The notes: generated by a model not told the origin, from the sequence alone. Counted from the first letter of the stretch, positions 11,208 to 23,839 are shown. The stretch is 64,000 bases of DNA from Sequoia sempervirens (GCA_007258455.2 VDFB02344360.1:1-64000); one strand, 5' to 3'. Program-made: numbers and translations.

Positions 11208-12246
11208 TATATACACCTGAAAACGATCATCATATTCAATTAATTAAATACAACCTATTTGATTAATGCTTCAACTACATATAAATAAGGTCTTACTTTA
11301 TTTATATTGTTCACTTTCTTTTTAATTATTCTAATTCACATTCTTCTAAATAATTAAATAAACAAAATGCCCTAAATGTGTTTATTTAATTAGCCTTCCT
11401 TAATCCTAATTAAGAATTAGAGCACATTTCTACAAATTTTTGTGACACCTCATAAAGGTCACATGAAAATAAATAAGCCTAATTATTAATTAGAATTATC
11501 CTCACACACACTTCCACCAATGAGAAAAGGCACGTGACTTTATTCCCCCACACTTCCAACAAATTTGGAGCACATGGGTCTTTGTTTCACACACTTGGGA
11601 ATCCCATACATTTGGCATGCTTCCAATTGGTCAAGGGATTCTCTCCACACACATGGCATGTTGCCCTTGGTCAAGGGGACAAAATCCTAATTCCTTTCAT
11701 CTCCACCGTCTATCATTTCTCCTTTGAATCTAGACCGTTGATGAGTGCCACCTCACAAAATTCTTGAGAAACCCTATAAATACACCCTCTTGCCTTAGCA
11801 TTTATCATCCACCTTTTGAGTAATGTTATAATGCTATTTTGAAGTACAAATTGGAATATTGTTATAATGTCATTTTTCATCCACACTTTAAGTATTGTTA
11901 CCATGCAGGTTTTTCATAGGATCTTGGAGCTTTCATGGAGTCTTATACTTAGTTTTCATATCATGTGTTACTTTGCATTCTCATCTTAGATTAATTAATT
12001 GCTTCATAATTATATTTTATCATCCCCATTGCATCATAGTTACATTTTAGGTTAGTTTGTTTTATGTTTGCATTTGAGTATATGCATAATCATGGATAGT
12101 TCACTATAGTTTGACAATGATACATATTTGAAAGCTTTGATTGTATTGTGAAATAGAGTAGTTTTACTAGCTTCAAACTTTGAATGTAAACCTCCTCATT
12201 AAGGTTTGTGTTGACATTAGAGTCCTCTCCACACTCGACACATGCA
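11208..12246 (+). repeat. 5' LTR of the Tat element
   Basis: 1,039 bp aligning with 27,492-28,790. The start reads TATATACACC where the 3' copy has TGTATACACC (G-to-A at position 2). Relative to the 3' LTR it lacks about 258 bases (junction near 12,112; extra block 28,397-28,654), so the 5' LTR has a deletion or the 3' LTR an insertion. A TATA-like CTATAAATA lies at 11,774-11,782. Confidence 0.92.
11774..11782 (+). promoter_or_regulatory. TATA box of the Tat 5' LTR
   Basis: CTATAAATACACC context; the same word sits at the equivalent place in the 3' LTR (28,058-28,066). Confidence 0.6.
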
Positions 12247-12251
12247 AAAAA

Positions 12252-12270
12252 TGGTGCCCATAATGGGTCC
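12252..12270 (+). promoter_or_regulatory. Primer binding site of the Tat element
   Basis: TGGTGCCCATAATGGG lies six bases after the LTR. It matches the general Tat-type form TGGCGCCCA..GTGGGG with C-to-T type changes. Confidence 0.65.
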
Positions 12271-12394
12271 TTTTTTTCACTTATTGCTAACTTTTTTAAT
12301 GATTTCATGATTGTAGGTTCAAGGTATATGACTTGGGAATGCTTTGAACCAATTTGGAGGAAATTTTGAGCTATTTCAAGGCATTTCTGGGTTG

Positions 12395-12835
12395 TTTCTA
12401 GAGTTTTGGCACCTCTTGTATTTGTTTTGGCGCCTCTTGCAAGCATTGCAAATTCAGTTGTTTTGAGACCATTTTGGCTTGTTCTAAGAGTTTTGGGGCC
12501 TCTTGCAAGTTTTTTCGAGACTATTTTCCCCTATTCTGGGATCATTTTGGGCCACTTTTAGAGTTTGGCACCTCTTGCACCTATTTTGGTGCCTCTTGCA
12601 AGTTGTTCTGAGACTATTTTCACCTATTCCGAGACCATTATGGGCCACTTTTAGAGTTTTGGTGCCTCTTGCACTTGTTTTGGCACCTCTTGTGAGAGTT
12701 TTGGCACCTCTTGCAAGTAGTTCAAAGACCATTTTCACCTATTTTGAGACCATTTTGCACTATTTTTTGAGTTTTGGTGCCTCTTGTCTCTATTTTGGTG
12801 CCTCTTATCTTTGTTTTGGTGCCTCTTGCAGTTTG
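12395..12835 (+). repeat. Leader tandem repeat built on TTTTGGYRCCTCTTGCAAG
   Basis: The words TTTTGGCACCTCTTG and TTTTGGTGCCTCTTGCAAG recur about nine times with degenerate spacers (GAGACCATTTT, GGGCCACTTTTAGAG). The same words occur in reverse complement at 26,375-26,825 near the 3' end of this element, so the two arrays form a long-range inverted pair. Confidence 0.75.
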
Positions 12836-14476
12836 TCACCAAAAATAAAAAACTCACATTCTATGTTGTGCATTTGTAGGTTTTCCCAAATTCGTTGTTA
12901 GAGACTCAAAACCTAAACTACTAGCATATTACAGGGGTTGGACGTTATTTACTTGTTTCCTTTGGTTAAGATAGGAACGTAGCTTAAGTAAAGGGATAAT
13001 GAACATCATGTTTCCATTTGGTTAAGTTAGGAACATAGCTTAATTAATGGATTAATGAACACCATGTCTTTTGTATGTGATGGATGGTAGGCATATGCTC
13101 TCCCCTTAATTGGGTGATCCAAAAATCTAGACCCATTCTTGTTTATGTGCGAGTGTAAGTGGAGTATATGGCATGAGTTCTCTCTTTATTCATGCAAAAT
13201 AAAGATCGATCAAACTATGGGTATACTTGCTTACTTCTTTTTATCCGAGAGGGCATGCCTTGTGGTACAAAGTAATCACCTAAAGGAACAACCCAACTGG
13301 TAACATGCTAAAGCCAAGCGACTTCTAACTAGGATATAAATGTGGATACTTGAGGAAAGTTCAAGTAACATGATGATAATTTCATTGAAATGGATCAAAA
13401 GGCACTCTCATTGTATGGGTTATCCCCCATGAATGGAGTGCCTGCATTAAAACACTTGTAGATTTTCCAAAATATTTTATCTATTCTTTGTTGTAGCAAT
13501 GGTTGTTGCTAAGGCATCCACTTTCATGCAATTTTTAGTAGAGGTGATCGGTTCACCATGGGAGTTTCATGGGGGCTAGAATCTTGGTTGGCCTAAGAAG
13601 AGAGTGCACTGTAAGGGGGAGCCCATGCAACCGAGTTTCTAAATTCACCCGCTAAAGATAGTGCAGTTGGGGTAAAACCCACATGGAATCTAAAAGAATA
13701 CAGTTTTACATAACCTTAGGAGTGTATATTCTACTTGATGTGTCTTCAAAATGAAACTAAAAAAAACACCATAAAAAACATTACATTTTGAAAGTGAAAA
13801 CCTTGATTCAGAACTACATGCATTGAGGTAGACAATTCAATAACTTAGGTCCATCCATCTTTAGAAAATCAGTCCTTCTAGCAGTGTTCAACCATTCCTT
13901 AGGAAAAATAGAGTCATAATATGTGGTTTACATGATGATTTCATGAAAGGTCAAGATTAGAAAACCAAAGATCTAACCACTTAGTCCAAAATAACATCAA
14001 ATTTGTTTTTCTATAATTTATGACTTTATAGAAAGGTTAACCTTCAATTTTTACAAGAAAGCTTGCAAAAACAATCTAATATTATACATGATGTACTATT
14101 TTCAAAATCCAAGACTTTCCCAACATTTTGAGTACCTTAATTACATTTCTTGAGTAAAAACTTCAAGTCCAAGATCGTTCCTTAGATACCTTAGAAGTAT
14201 AAATTTTTTTGAAACAGACCTATACAATTGGAACTTTTCAAACTAAACCTAGATCTAAACATTTCAAGGTTTTTAAATCATCAATATCCATCACATCTTT
14301 GCTTGTACAACTTAGTTTCATCTTCAGGATTTTCCATCCTTTAATCACGAAACTATGCCATGCAATCAAATCAAACTTAGTCTAATCAATCGAATTTGTC
14401 ATTCTATTTGACTTAGTTGTAATCCTTGGCACTATTTCAAAATTAGACAAAGATTAGTCTAAATCATAATACTTGT
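12836..14476. other. Untranslated leader of the Tat element
   Basis: No coding signature. Two near repeats of TTTGGTTAAGWTAGGAAC occur at about 12,960 and 13,018. The rest is AT-rich sequence between the primer site repeats and the gag start. Confidence 0.6.
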
Positions 14477-16224
14477 ATGCTCATCCAAACAAGATCACAA
14501 AAGAGGAGACTCAAGGACAAGGAACTTGGAACACCCAACTTTGAAATGGAAAACATAGGAAGTCTAAGTAGTGAAGATTTTGATATCAAAACTTCCAACA
14601 TTGAACCTCAAAATAGTGAGATCCCTAGCAACATGGCTAATGTGGAAGAAATCCCTATTCTTGGACTCAACAACACTCAAGGGGAAGAAATAAATGATGA
14701 GGATATCTGACAAGCAGAACAAGATCCCAATTTCCATAATTCTTTGAAAAAATATTTTTGAAAGAGATGGGGAAAAATACCTATTAATGTTAGCCAATCA
14801 AAGAGTCAAAATTCCCCCTAATTTTTACATCAACATCTTAAAAGCACCTCTCCAAAAGCCTGAAAAGGAAATAGAACAAATGGTTACTTTAACTCACCAA
14901 ATGAAGAACCTTCAACAACAATTTCTAGATATACAAAGGGGAACTTCGAAATGATACTTGATCAAGGAAATTTGTCCTTATCCCTTAAATCCATCCATCA
15001 ACATGATTCCTTTCCCTAAACATAGTGAATTTCCAAAGTATGATAAATACAATGGTACAACTGATCCATTAGATCACGTAGGGGAATTCTGAACTATGAG
15101 TCTAGAATTTATGCATGAGGAAACTTATTTGATGAGACTATTTCCATGAAGTCTAGGAGGGACATGCCTTGAATGGTTTTCAAAGATTACACCCCCATCA
15201 ACACATTTTAAGAGTTGGTCAATAGATTTCTCACTCAATACTCTTACAATATCCAACATGATATCACCATGAAAGACCTTTGTAACTTGAAACAGAAAAA
15301 GGGTGATTCCTTCCTCATTTTCTTTCAAAAATAGAGGATATTGTTTGCAAGTTATTCTCGTTCTGTGCCTAAAAAGGAAAAGATAGAGATTTTCATTGAT
15401 AACCTAAATGATGAGATGAGTTATATGTTGGAATTACAATGTCCCCCTACCTTTGAAAAATTGATTGAAAATGGAATTAAAATTGAAGAAGCCTTAGTCA
15501 AAAGAGGGGTCATTAAGGTATACAATGAAAAAAACTCATCCACTTCCTCTAACAACTACAACAGTGGAGATAAACCTAAATTTTGTAACAATGAGGTCAT
15601 AGCTGAAAATCAAAATACCAAACCCATATTCAACCTAATAGCAGCTACCACCAAGAACAATCAAACAAAAAATCCTCGCAACACTTCAAATTTTAGTCAA
15701 AACAACAATCAAACTAATCTGGGGACTAAAGCAACACCATTTCCAAAACCTTCCAATTGATGAAAATTCACACCATTAGGATAATCCTTAGATTCTACCT
15801 TAAAGGAACTTACAAGGCTAAGCTTATCATGGTGCTAGAAGCATGAAACTAGGATCCACAATTCAAGCCCTTTTGGTGGAATGATGCCCATTACTGTGAT
15901 TATCATCAAAACAAGGGTCATATGACAAAATATTGTTGGCAATTAAAACATGCAATCCAAGATCTCATTGATAACAAAAAGGTACACACTAAAGGACCCC
16001 AAAAAAATAGTGATCAGGGAGTTTTCACGAACCCTTTACCCAATTATGAAAAGGGAGTGTCCTCTACATTCAATACCAAAGGCAAGAATATAAACTATTT
16101 TTATGATTCTACCATTCATTGTATTGAGATGGTTGAGAATTCCATCCAAGACATTGAAATTGGAAGCCAATGGAAGAATTCCACTACTGAAATCCAACAC
16201 AATGATGACACCATCTCACATTAA
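14477..16224 (+). pseudogene. gag: Tat-lineage gag, decayed
   Basis: Capsid/nucleocapsid polyprotein of the retrotransposon. The N-terminal piece starts MLIQTRSQKRRLKDK at 14,477. The conserved gag core begins near 14,964 (FPKYDKYNGTTDPLDHV, then YLMRLFP and SLGGTCLEWFSK), which is the retrotransposon gag family pattern. A 139-codon open piece (15,341-15,760) carries the C-terminal core and an Asn/Ser/Thr-rich linker. A zinc-knuckle-like YCDYHQNKGHMTKYCWQLK motif lies at about 15,890-15,950; C-x3-H-x3-GH-x4-C is the variant seen in Tat elements. At least three frames are used and stops interrupt the core, several at Trp or Arg positions. Non-functional. Confidence 0.85.
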
Positions 16225-16359
16225 ATCAATGACCTTGTACCTAGAAATCTAAGCACTAACATTGACACAAATGACAATTGATTTAATGTCATCAAAATCA
16301 CAAACGATCAAGAAAATACACCTATCAATGCAATTACAAGAGGACAAGCTAAGGTAACA

Positions 16360-16980
16360 TTGAAAGGAGCTACCCATTCCACTTCCAAAATGAATGTTTT
16401 TCCTCAAATATCCATATTGGAACTTCTCAAGATTGCACCGGTGCACAAAGAAATCCTGGAACAAGCTTTACTTACCACCACTATACCAAACAATCTAGAT
16501 GTTTGTACATTTCAAAATATGGTGGGACATTTGGCTGCACCTCATTTCTTATCATTCTCTAAACATGACGATGCATTTTCCACCCATCCACATAATGTTG
16601 ATCTCCACATCGAAGTCCTAATCCATAAACATCACACCAAACATGTCCTTATGGATGGAGGAGCATGCCTAAATATTTACACTCTCAAGCCTATTCATGC
16701 ATTAGGATATTCTAAAAATGCTATTGATCCTAGAAGGAACATCACCATAAAATCATATGATGATGAAGAAAGATCTTCCCAAGGATTGATCATCTTACCC
16801 ATTCAAGTGGGACCAATCGTCAAAGACATAGTGTGTCAAGTTTTAGACAAGGAATTGACATATAACATACTCTTGGGATGACCGTGGATTCATGAAATGC
16901 AAGAAGTACCATCAACCTATCATTAGTGCCTAAAATTTCCCTTCAATGGACAAGAGATCACCATTGCTACCAATTCTAAC
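16360..16980 (+). pseudogene. Retrotransposon aspartic protease, decayed
   Basis: Processes the gag-pol polyprotein. The open piece ends at 16,881, and coding sequence (PWIHEM) continues past a TGA. Visible features are a beta-rich lead-in (DLHIEVLIHKH), the active-site region VLMDGGACLNIYTL in which the aspartate is kept and the following residue is Gly (as in many plant gypsy proteases), and the C-terminal flap/second-turn block TYNILLG. It lies directly downstream of gag, as expected for Ty3/gypsy. Confidence 0.85.
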
Positions 16981-17436
16981 AATCCCAAATATTGCAATGC
17001 ACTCAAAACAAGTCAACATACCTTTGTACCACATAATAGAGAAGTCATCAACTCTGATCCATCAAACAAAGAAATTCTAGTGGGTTCTTTGTCAAGATAG
17101 TATGAGGAAAAAGCTCAATCAAAAGAAGAAAGGATTATTGACTCTATTTCATGCAATGATGGAAGTCAATTTGATGTCTTATCAAAACATTTAGAAAGGA
17201 TCCAAATAAAAGACAAGGTCATGGGGGAATACACATTTGTGCAATCTTCATACTTATCAAAACTTTCATTTTCTCCTAAGTCACATGGACAACCATCCAC
17301 CTCAAGAAAACAATCTTTACAACCCATCACACTCTTTGATGGGAAGTTTATAAAAGCAAGCACTCAAGCAGAGGAATTAGGAGACAAGGATGTCCTAAAC
17401 TAGTTATACAAATATGAAGGACCTTCATAGGTATCA

Positions 17437-17679
17437 GTGTCCAATATATGCATAGATAAGTATGGCAAGTGTCAATCAATCCTTAAAAAGATGGGATATG
17501 AAGGAAATGGTCCTTTGGGTAAAAGAAAAGAAGGCATCGGTGAACCAATACAGCTCATCACAATGAATCCCAAGGACAAAACACGACTAGGATACAGAGA
17601 AGACTTGAAAGAGGAAGCTACTCAAAGAGTTGTTGAAAGAATATTACAGTTCTACAGGCTAGTGAGGATCATGAAATAG
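17437..17679 (+). pseudogene. G-patch-like segment between protease and RT
   Basis: 80 open codons containing ILKKMGYEGNGPLGKRKEG then IGEPI and, about 15 residues on, TRLGY. The spacing of G-x-x-x-G-x-G-x-x-LG-K with a later GLGY-like turn resembles G-patch modules, RNA-binding segments known in some retroelement polyproteins. Here the first glycines are kept and the last GLGY reads RLGY. It lies in the protease-RT linker and is probably part of pol rather than a separate protein. The family assignment is from pattern only. Confidence 0.5.
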
Positions 17680-17768
17680 ATTCCAATGAATATGAGTGAG
17701 AATCCCTCTCTGAAGAATCTTTCCATGACAAAGAGATCGATGTAATCCAAAAGTATACACCAATATGT

Positions 17769-19330
17769 ATGAAAGGACAAATTTTTAGTTCTAGACCACT
17801 TGAATATGTATCGCAATATGTTGTTGACTCAAGTGAAGATGATCATTCTTCGAGTGAGATAGAAATGTTGGAAGAGAGTAACATCTTCGACCTCATTGTA
17901 AAATTTGATAACATTGTTATCCTGATGCTTACACCTTATGACCTTGACCAATCTAATGATTCCTTATCCTTAATACATCCTGAACTAATTGATTGGGATC
18001 AAAATGAGTCACTTGACATACCCACCTTTTCAAACGATGATGCCCTCATAAACTTCCTATGTTTTGATAACCATGAAACATGTTCTACCATTGAATCTCA
18101 AAATGAAGCTCCAGACAAAGGGCATGTTAAACCTTTTAGATGGAAAATGAAAAATATAGGAAATGTGTCTAATAGTGAAAACCATCTGGTGGCACTATTA
18201 AATCAAGAAAAAGTAAAAAAAAATAGCATATATCAAGGTGAAAACCTCTTTGAGGCACCAAGAGATGGAAGGTTTGAAACTCTCCCAGAACACTATCAAG
18301 AGAGATCTTCAGTACTAATAGAAACTACACAATCCATCAATGTTGGTACAGCCAAAATAGTGATGACCCTGCGTTTAGCAGAATCCATGATAGAAGAGGA
18401 GAAACCTTGTTTCATCAAATTCTTTGCAGAGAGGAAAATCAACTATGCTTGGTCATATGTTGATATGCCGGGAATATACCTAGAAATCATTATGCATCAT
18501 CTATCCTTACCACCTGGTACAAAACCAATAAAGCAAAAACTGAGAAAGATACATCCCCATATTGCCCTTCTGGTGAATGTTGAGTTGAAAAAGATTTGGA
18601 TGTAGGATTCATAAGATCTATTGACTATTCTGAATGGATATCAAACATTGTTTTGGTACACAAACTAGATAAGAGCATCAAGATATGCACAGACTTCAAA
18701 TATCTTAACAAAGCTTGTCCAAAAGATGATTTTCCTGTACCAAATATTGATCTAATTGTAGACTTGATTGTTGGGCATGAAATGTTATCATTTATGGATG
18801 GCTTTTCAAGATACAACCAAATAAAGATAACACCTAAAGATCAAGATAAAATTTCCTTCACATGTCCTTGGAGCACTTTTTGTTGGAATGTGATGCCTTT
18901 TGGGTTGAAAAATGCTAGAGCTACATAGCAGAGAGCTATGACTACCAACTTCCATGACATGATGCATAATTTTATGGAAGAATATGTAGATGATCTATTG
19001 GAAAAATCCTACACTAGAGGACACTTAGAGATTCCAGACAAAATCTTCACAAGATTGGAGAAATTCAAGGTGAGGTTAAATCCCAAGAAATGTGTGTTTG
19101 GTGGAACGACAACTACACTTTTGGGATACATTGTCTCAGCTAAAGGCATTGAGGTGGATCATGCAAAGGTCAAAGGCATCATGGAAATGCCTCTTCCTAA
19201 AAACATCAGCCAACTCAAATCATTACAAGGAATGTTCCAGTCCATCAAGAAATTTATTGCTCAACTAGCTGATAAAACTCATCTCAATCACTTATTACAC
19301 AAGAATGTCTCTTTCAAGTGGGATGACAAA
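17769..19330 (+). pseudogene. Reverse transcriptase, Ty3/gypsy Tat type, decayed
   Basis: RNA-directed DNA polymerase domain of pol. The N-terminal approach (NYAWSYVDMPG, then PGTKPIKQKLRK) is in frame to 18,600, where a frameshift moves to the frame of GFIRSIDYSEWISNIVLV. Then come ICTDFKYLNKACPKDDFPVP (motif with conserved Asp), SFMDGFSRYNQIKI, FCWNVMPFGLKNA, a TAG at 18,926, and the catalytic YVDD box at about 18,981-18,992. The thumb/connection segment LNPKKCVFG and LLGYIVSAKGIEVD follows. The catalytic Asp pair is intact although the frame is broken. Confidence 0.92.
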
Positions 19331-19800
19331 TGTGAAGTTTCCTTTAGTCAACTAAAACAATACCTAATGACACCGCCTGTGTTGATACCACCAGTCAAGG
19401 GAAAACTATTATTACTATATATTGCAACCATTGAGATATCTTTGGGAGCATTATTGGCACAAGAATATTCTACAAGAAAAGAAAAAGCCATCTATTATAT
19501 CAGCAAGACCCCAAATGGTTATGAGATCAATTACAACTTTATTTAGAAAGCCTACTTAGCGGTTGTATTTTATACACAATAATTAAGGCACTACATGTTG
19601 ACTCTCACCATCAAATTCATTGTCAAAATTGACCCATTAAAGTACTTACTCAACAAAGCTGCTTTAACAGGGAGGTTAGCCAAGTGGGTCATGATATTGA
19701 GTGAGTTTGACATCTAGTATGTGGATAGGAAAACAATTAAAGGTCAAGCCATTGTAGATCAACTAGTTGAAGCACCATTGTTAGATAACAATCCAATGAA
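19331..19800 (+). pseudogene. First RNase H domain plus connection, decayed
   Basis: Follows RT in the same frame: LLLYIATIEISLGALLAQE, KAIYYISKT, then after a TAG KAYLAVVFYTQ and the connection LTGRLAKWVMILSEFDI and GQAIVDQLVEAPL. This is the degenerate gypsy-type RNase H usual in Tat elements. The first catalytic Asp expected at the start of the domain reads LYIAT, so activity is not expected from this domain. Confidence 0.75.
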
Positions 19801-19844
19801 CATTGAATTCCTTGATAATGATATCCTAACCATATCTACACAAT

Positions 19845-20244
19845 AGTGGCTGCTATACTTTTATGGCTCTTATACACAACATGGATCAAGTGCAAGAATC
19901 TTGTTTGTTTTTTTGCAAGGATACATAATTCCAAAATCCTATAGATTAATGTTCCCCTGCACCAACAACACAACTAAATATGAAGCATTGATCATTGGAA
20001 TCAAGATAGCTATTGAATGGAAAATCATGGAATTGCTAGTCTATGGTGACTTGCAATTGGTCATCAACCAAGTCAACAATGATTATCAAATAAAGGATGA
20101 AAAGTTGCTTGCTTACAAGAGGATGTTGGATGATTTCAAAAAGTACTTTGTTGACATCAAGTTTGCACAAGTTCCCAAAATAGAAAACAAAGTTGTTGAT
20201 GCAATGGCCACCATTGCTTCTCTCTTCCAGATACCTGAACAATG
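19845..20244 (+). pseudogene. Second (archaeal-like) RNase H domain, active-site Asp lost
   Basis: Starts WLLYFYGSYTQHGSSARI near 19,849. In the family the start reads F-D-G-S; here the Asp codon is TAT (Tyr). Later blocks are KYEALIIGIKIAIEWKI, VYGDLQLVINQVNNDYQIKD and NKVVDAMATIASL. Presence of this extra RNase H after the first is a known marker of Tat-lineage elements. Loss of the first carboxylate means it could not cleave RNA as it stands. Confidence 0.82.
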
Positions 20245-20409
20245 AAGACATTATGAATTCATGGTAGAACAAGTGTCAAACCCAACCTATGAAGATCCAG
20301 AATCCCAAGTGATATACCATATTGTCGACCCTCAAAATTCCCTCTATGGAGAGATCCATACCTACCTACAAGACAATACCCTTCCAATTAACTTATCTTA
20401 AAACCAAAA

Positions 20410-21594
20410 ATGAAACTTCATTCGACAAGCAGCTCGCCACACCCTAATAGCTGATGTGCTTTATAGATGAGGTTTGGATGGTACTCTTCTTTGGTGTCTA
20501 GAACATAATCAAGTTGAAACCGCTTTACAAGAAGTTCAAGAAGGTATCTGTGGCACACAATCAAGTGGCTTAACCTTAGATAAGAAATTATTATGATTGG
20601 GGTATTACTAACTGAACATGGAGAAAGAATCATTTCAATATGTCAAAAGGTTTTTAAAATGTCAAATTCATGGAAACTTCATACATGCACCAACACAAGA
20701 GTTGCATCCATTCACAGCTACATGGTCATTTTGCCAGTGGGGATTGGACCTTGTAGGTAAGATTCACCCCTCTTCCTCTAATGGACATAAGTTTATAATC
20801 ATAGCCACAAAATACTTCACCAAGTGGATTGAAGTTGTTCCTCTAATAACCATCACTGGGAAACAAATCTCATCATTCATCCTGAATTATCTCATATGTC
20901 GGTATGGTGTTCCTCAATCCACCATTACGGACAATGGCCGACCTTTTAAGAATCAAGATGTTCAAGAGATTTTTGAAAGATTCCATATCCAACATCAATT
21001 TTCTACAACTTACTATCCCCAAGGGAATGACCAAGGAAAGACCTCAAACAAGACTATCTTGAAGATTTTGAAGAAAACCATTAATGAAGCTGGATGTGAT
21101 TGGCATGTTCAACGAAACCCGACATTGTGGGCTTATAGAACTAGTATCTATTCCCTGATAGGAGCAACACCCTATTCTCTTGTCTATGGATTAGAAGCTA
21201 TTCTACCTATTGAGTTTGAGATACCATCCCTGTGTGTGTCACTTAAAGGGATGATTTCAGATGAGGATTACATAGTATCTAGGCTACAAGAATTATAACT
21301 TTTGGATGAACTTCGATAGCATGCAGTTGATCACCTAAAATCTTAGCAACAAAGGATAACTAAGAGATACAACCATAGAGTAATACCTAAAGCATTTCAG
21401 GTGGGTGACTTAGTCTTAAAAAAAAATCCACATAATCAATAAGATTGCGAGAAGGGGAAATTTGAACATAACTAGTTGGGTCCCTTTGTTATAGTATCAG
21501 TCTTTAGATCAGGAGCATATCAATTATCCACACTAGAAGGGGATCTATTTGACAAACCCCTCAAAAAATTGCATCTCAAAAGGTTTTACACCTA
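20410..21594 (+). pseudogene. Integrase, Ty3/gypsy, decayed
   Basis: The N-terminal zinc-binding part is broken by stops (20,430-20,617; KRFLKCQIHGN gives the CxxC end). The catalytic core is open at 20,618-21,298: WGLDLVGKIHPSSSNGHK (first Asp), TITDNGRPFKNQDV (second Asp), YYPQGNDQGKTSNKTILKIL, where the family's Glu is Lys. The C-terminal module follows with stops: VIPKAFQVGDLVL, then LGPFVIVSVFRSGAYQLST near 21,475-21,530, and HLKRFY at the end. No chromodomain is visible, which fits the Tat lineage. Confidence 0.9.
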
Positions 21595-23250
21595 GCTCAT
21601 CTAGTGCATTGGTAAAGGTCCTAGAAAAATACCAAAAAAATAAAAAAATGAAAAATCCCAAAAAATCATAAAAAGGATTGAAAAGTAGTAACGAAAAAAA
21701 ACATCATCCTCTAGTGAAAACCACTTCGGTGGTGCTTTGGGAAAGTACCTTGGTGAAAACATAGCAAATAGGCACCTTGCATAAAATAAGCACTCTCCAT
21801 CTATCTTGGGCTATGTGACTTGCTCTGCAGTGTACATCCATCATGATTTCATCTCTACATTTGTCATGCTTCCATGTTCGCATCATAGCTTGATCCAGTG
21901 TTTGTATCATGGTATCCCCTAGCATTACTTGGCCCATTCTAAAAATTACTTTATCTTATCGTATCACACTAGGGGCATGTCCTACATTGGATTAGATTCT
22001 TGTACATTCTCAAGGTCAGAAAATTGAAAATCCAAAAACATTCAAGACATGTCAAAATTCAAAAATAGCTCAAAAAGTCAAAAAGTAAAAAAAGTAGTCT
22101 TCATTCGAACTACATCATCTCTAAGCTTTGAACGTAGGCAAGGGTGATCTTTGATTATCACTTGAGACATTTAGGTCAGTCTTTTATGTGTTCTCTATGT
22201 TCATATTTTTTTCTTGTAAATCTTGGTCATGTCGTCAGTCAAACTACGCGGTCTCTGTGTGTATAACATAGGCAAGGATAATCTATTGATCAACCCATGA
22301 GGCCCCTAGGATAAGTCTTTAGGTGAGGTCTTGGTCATCATGGTCGTGTCTCACCCTAGACTGGGGGAAAAATCCTGCACTCACTAGGGGAAAATAAACT
22401 TTGAGCTTCAACCAATAGGAAAACAGTCGTTGGACCAAAGTTAGAAACACAAATTTCAAATGGATGATGATATTTTTGAATCAATGGTTTATCACATTAA
22501 ACATGAAAGTTCAAATTGTTCTACTTTAATTTTTGATATCATATCTCTCGAGTACTCGATGATGTATCGAACTAGAGGAGCAAGGAAGGAGTATGATTTT
22601 TCTTTGTTTGTTGTCTATGAGTTTATCATTATTACTATGGAAGTTGTTGCGGGATGTGCGCTACCAAGTATCATTGATGACATTTTGAATTTGCATAGGA
22701 GAAAGATTAACTCTTGTCTATTTACACAAGCGATGCTCAGGTCATCTCGGTTTAATTATACTTAGATGCTTGTGTTAACTTACAATTTTAAAACATCATG
22801 GCAGTAGTACTTAGGCCATCTTGGTCTAAAATATGCCATCGATGCTTATACTCACTTTCAACATTTTAAAGGCCCAATGATGATAAAAAGTAGGAAAATT
22901 TGGTTAATATAAATGACACCTTTTGAAAATGAGATTTGCATAGTTAAGTTAGACTGCATTCATGCTAGTATTGCATGTGTATTTATGGTGTTTTTCAATG
23001 CTCAAACAATTTCACAATGGTGTCATCTCTATTATTAATGGATTGAGTACACAGGACATTAACCAAAAAACACATCATTCTCATTTAGTTGCACATCAGT
23101 TGCATCATCATTTGCATATCTTAGAAAACATTATCATCTCATTTACATTCATACATTCCATCATAATATTTGCATTAGAAAATACAATAGAAAAAAGAAA
23201 GGATATAAATTTCCTATCATTTCCAATATCAAAATCATGTCATCCACTAT

Positions 23251-23381
23251 GCTTGAATAAGTGAGTCTCTTCATATTTCCAAGAAAGCTAGGAAATATGT
23301 TAGATTTATGAAGCTTAAAAGATCAATCTACTATAGTCATCCCACAAATTTTGGAAGTTGGAAAGACTCACTTATTCAAGC
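23251..23381. repeat. Stem-loop with 18-bp perfect arms inside the Tat 3' spacer
   Basis: GCTTGAATAAGTGAGTCT (23,251-23,268) is the exact reverse complement of 23,364-23,381. Within the loop a second perfect 9-bp stem, CATATTTCC / GGAAATATG (23,272-23,299), is nested next to it. Confidence 0.8.
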
Positions 23382-23429
23382 TTAAGGCCTTGAACATTAA
23401 AATTCATGCACATTCAATCATTTTCATTA

Positions 23430-23600
23430 CACATCATAATCATCACATTGCATTGTTTAATCATAATCATCACATCACATTGCATAATCATAATCATCAC
23501 ATCACATTGCATAATCATAAATCACATCACATTTCATATTCATAAGAATCACATCACATTGCATAATCATAAATACATTCATCACATTTCCTAATCATTA
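23430..23600 (+). repeat. Short tandem repeat, CATAATCATCACATCACATTG-like unit
   Basis: Units of about 21-30 bases combining CATAATCAT and CACATCACATT recur at least six times. Two overlapping His/Ile-rich open frames across it are repeat artefacts. Confidence 0.75.
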
Positions 23601-23839
23601 TCATCAGATAGAAATTAAATAAATTCACAACATTGCATATCATAAATAGGGAAATCAAATGCATCATAATCACTGTTGCATATCATATATCATCAAAAAT
23701 GTCATAATTTCTACATGTACAAGGATATCCAAAAGTAGGATGAGATACATCAAAATACAAAAGGGCACTGTATCATGGGAACCACATCCTCAATCTCATG
23801 AATGGTGTATACACAATGTCCAAGGAACATCACAAAATG

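Larger units (their letters stand above)
21595..23839. other. 3' spacer of the Tat element, mostly non-coding
   Basis: AT-rich DNA downstream of integrase. A 101-codon plus-strand frame (22,460-22,765) matches nothing I recognise. At 22,100-22,330 two loosely repeated blocks contain ACGTAGGCAAGG / ACATAGGCAAGG. An 18-bp perfect inverted repeat encloses 23,251-23,381, and a CATCACATCACATTG repeat lies at 23,430-23,590. Confidence 0.6.

Noticed and set aside
23351..23594. His/Ile-rich overlapping frames
   Set aside because: Products of the CATAATCATCACATCACATTG repeat.
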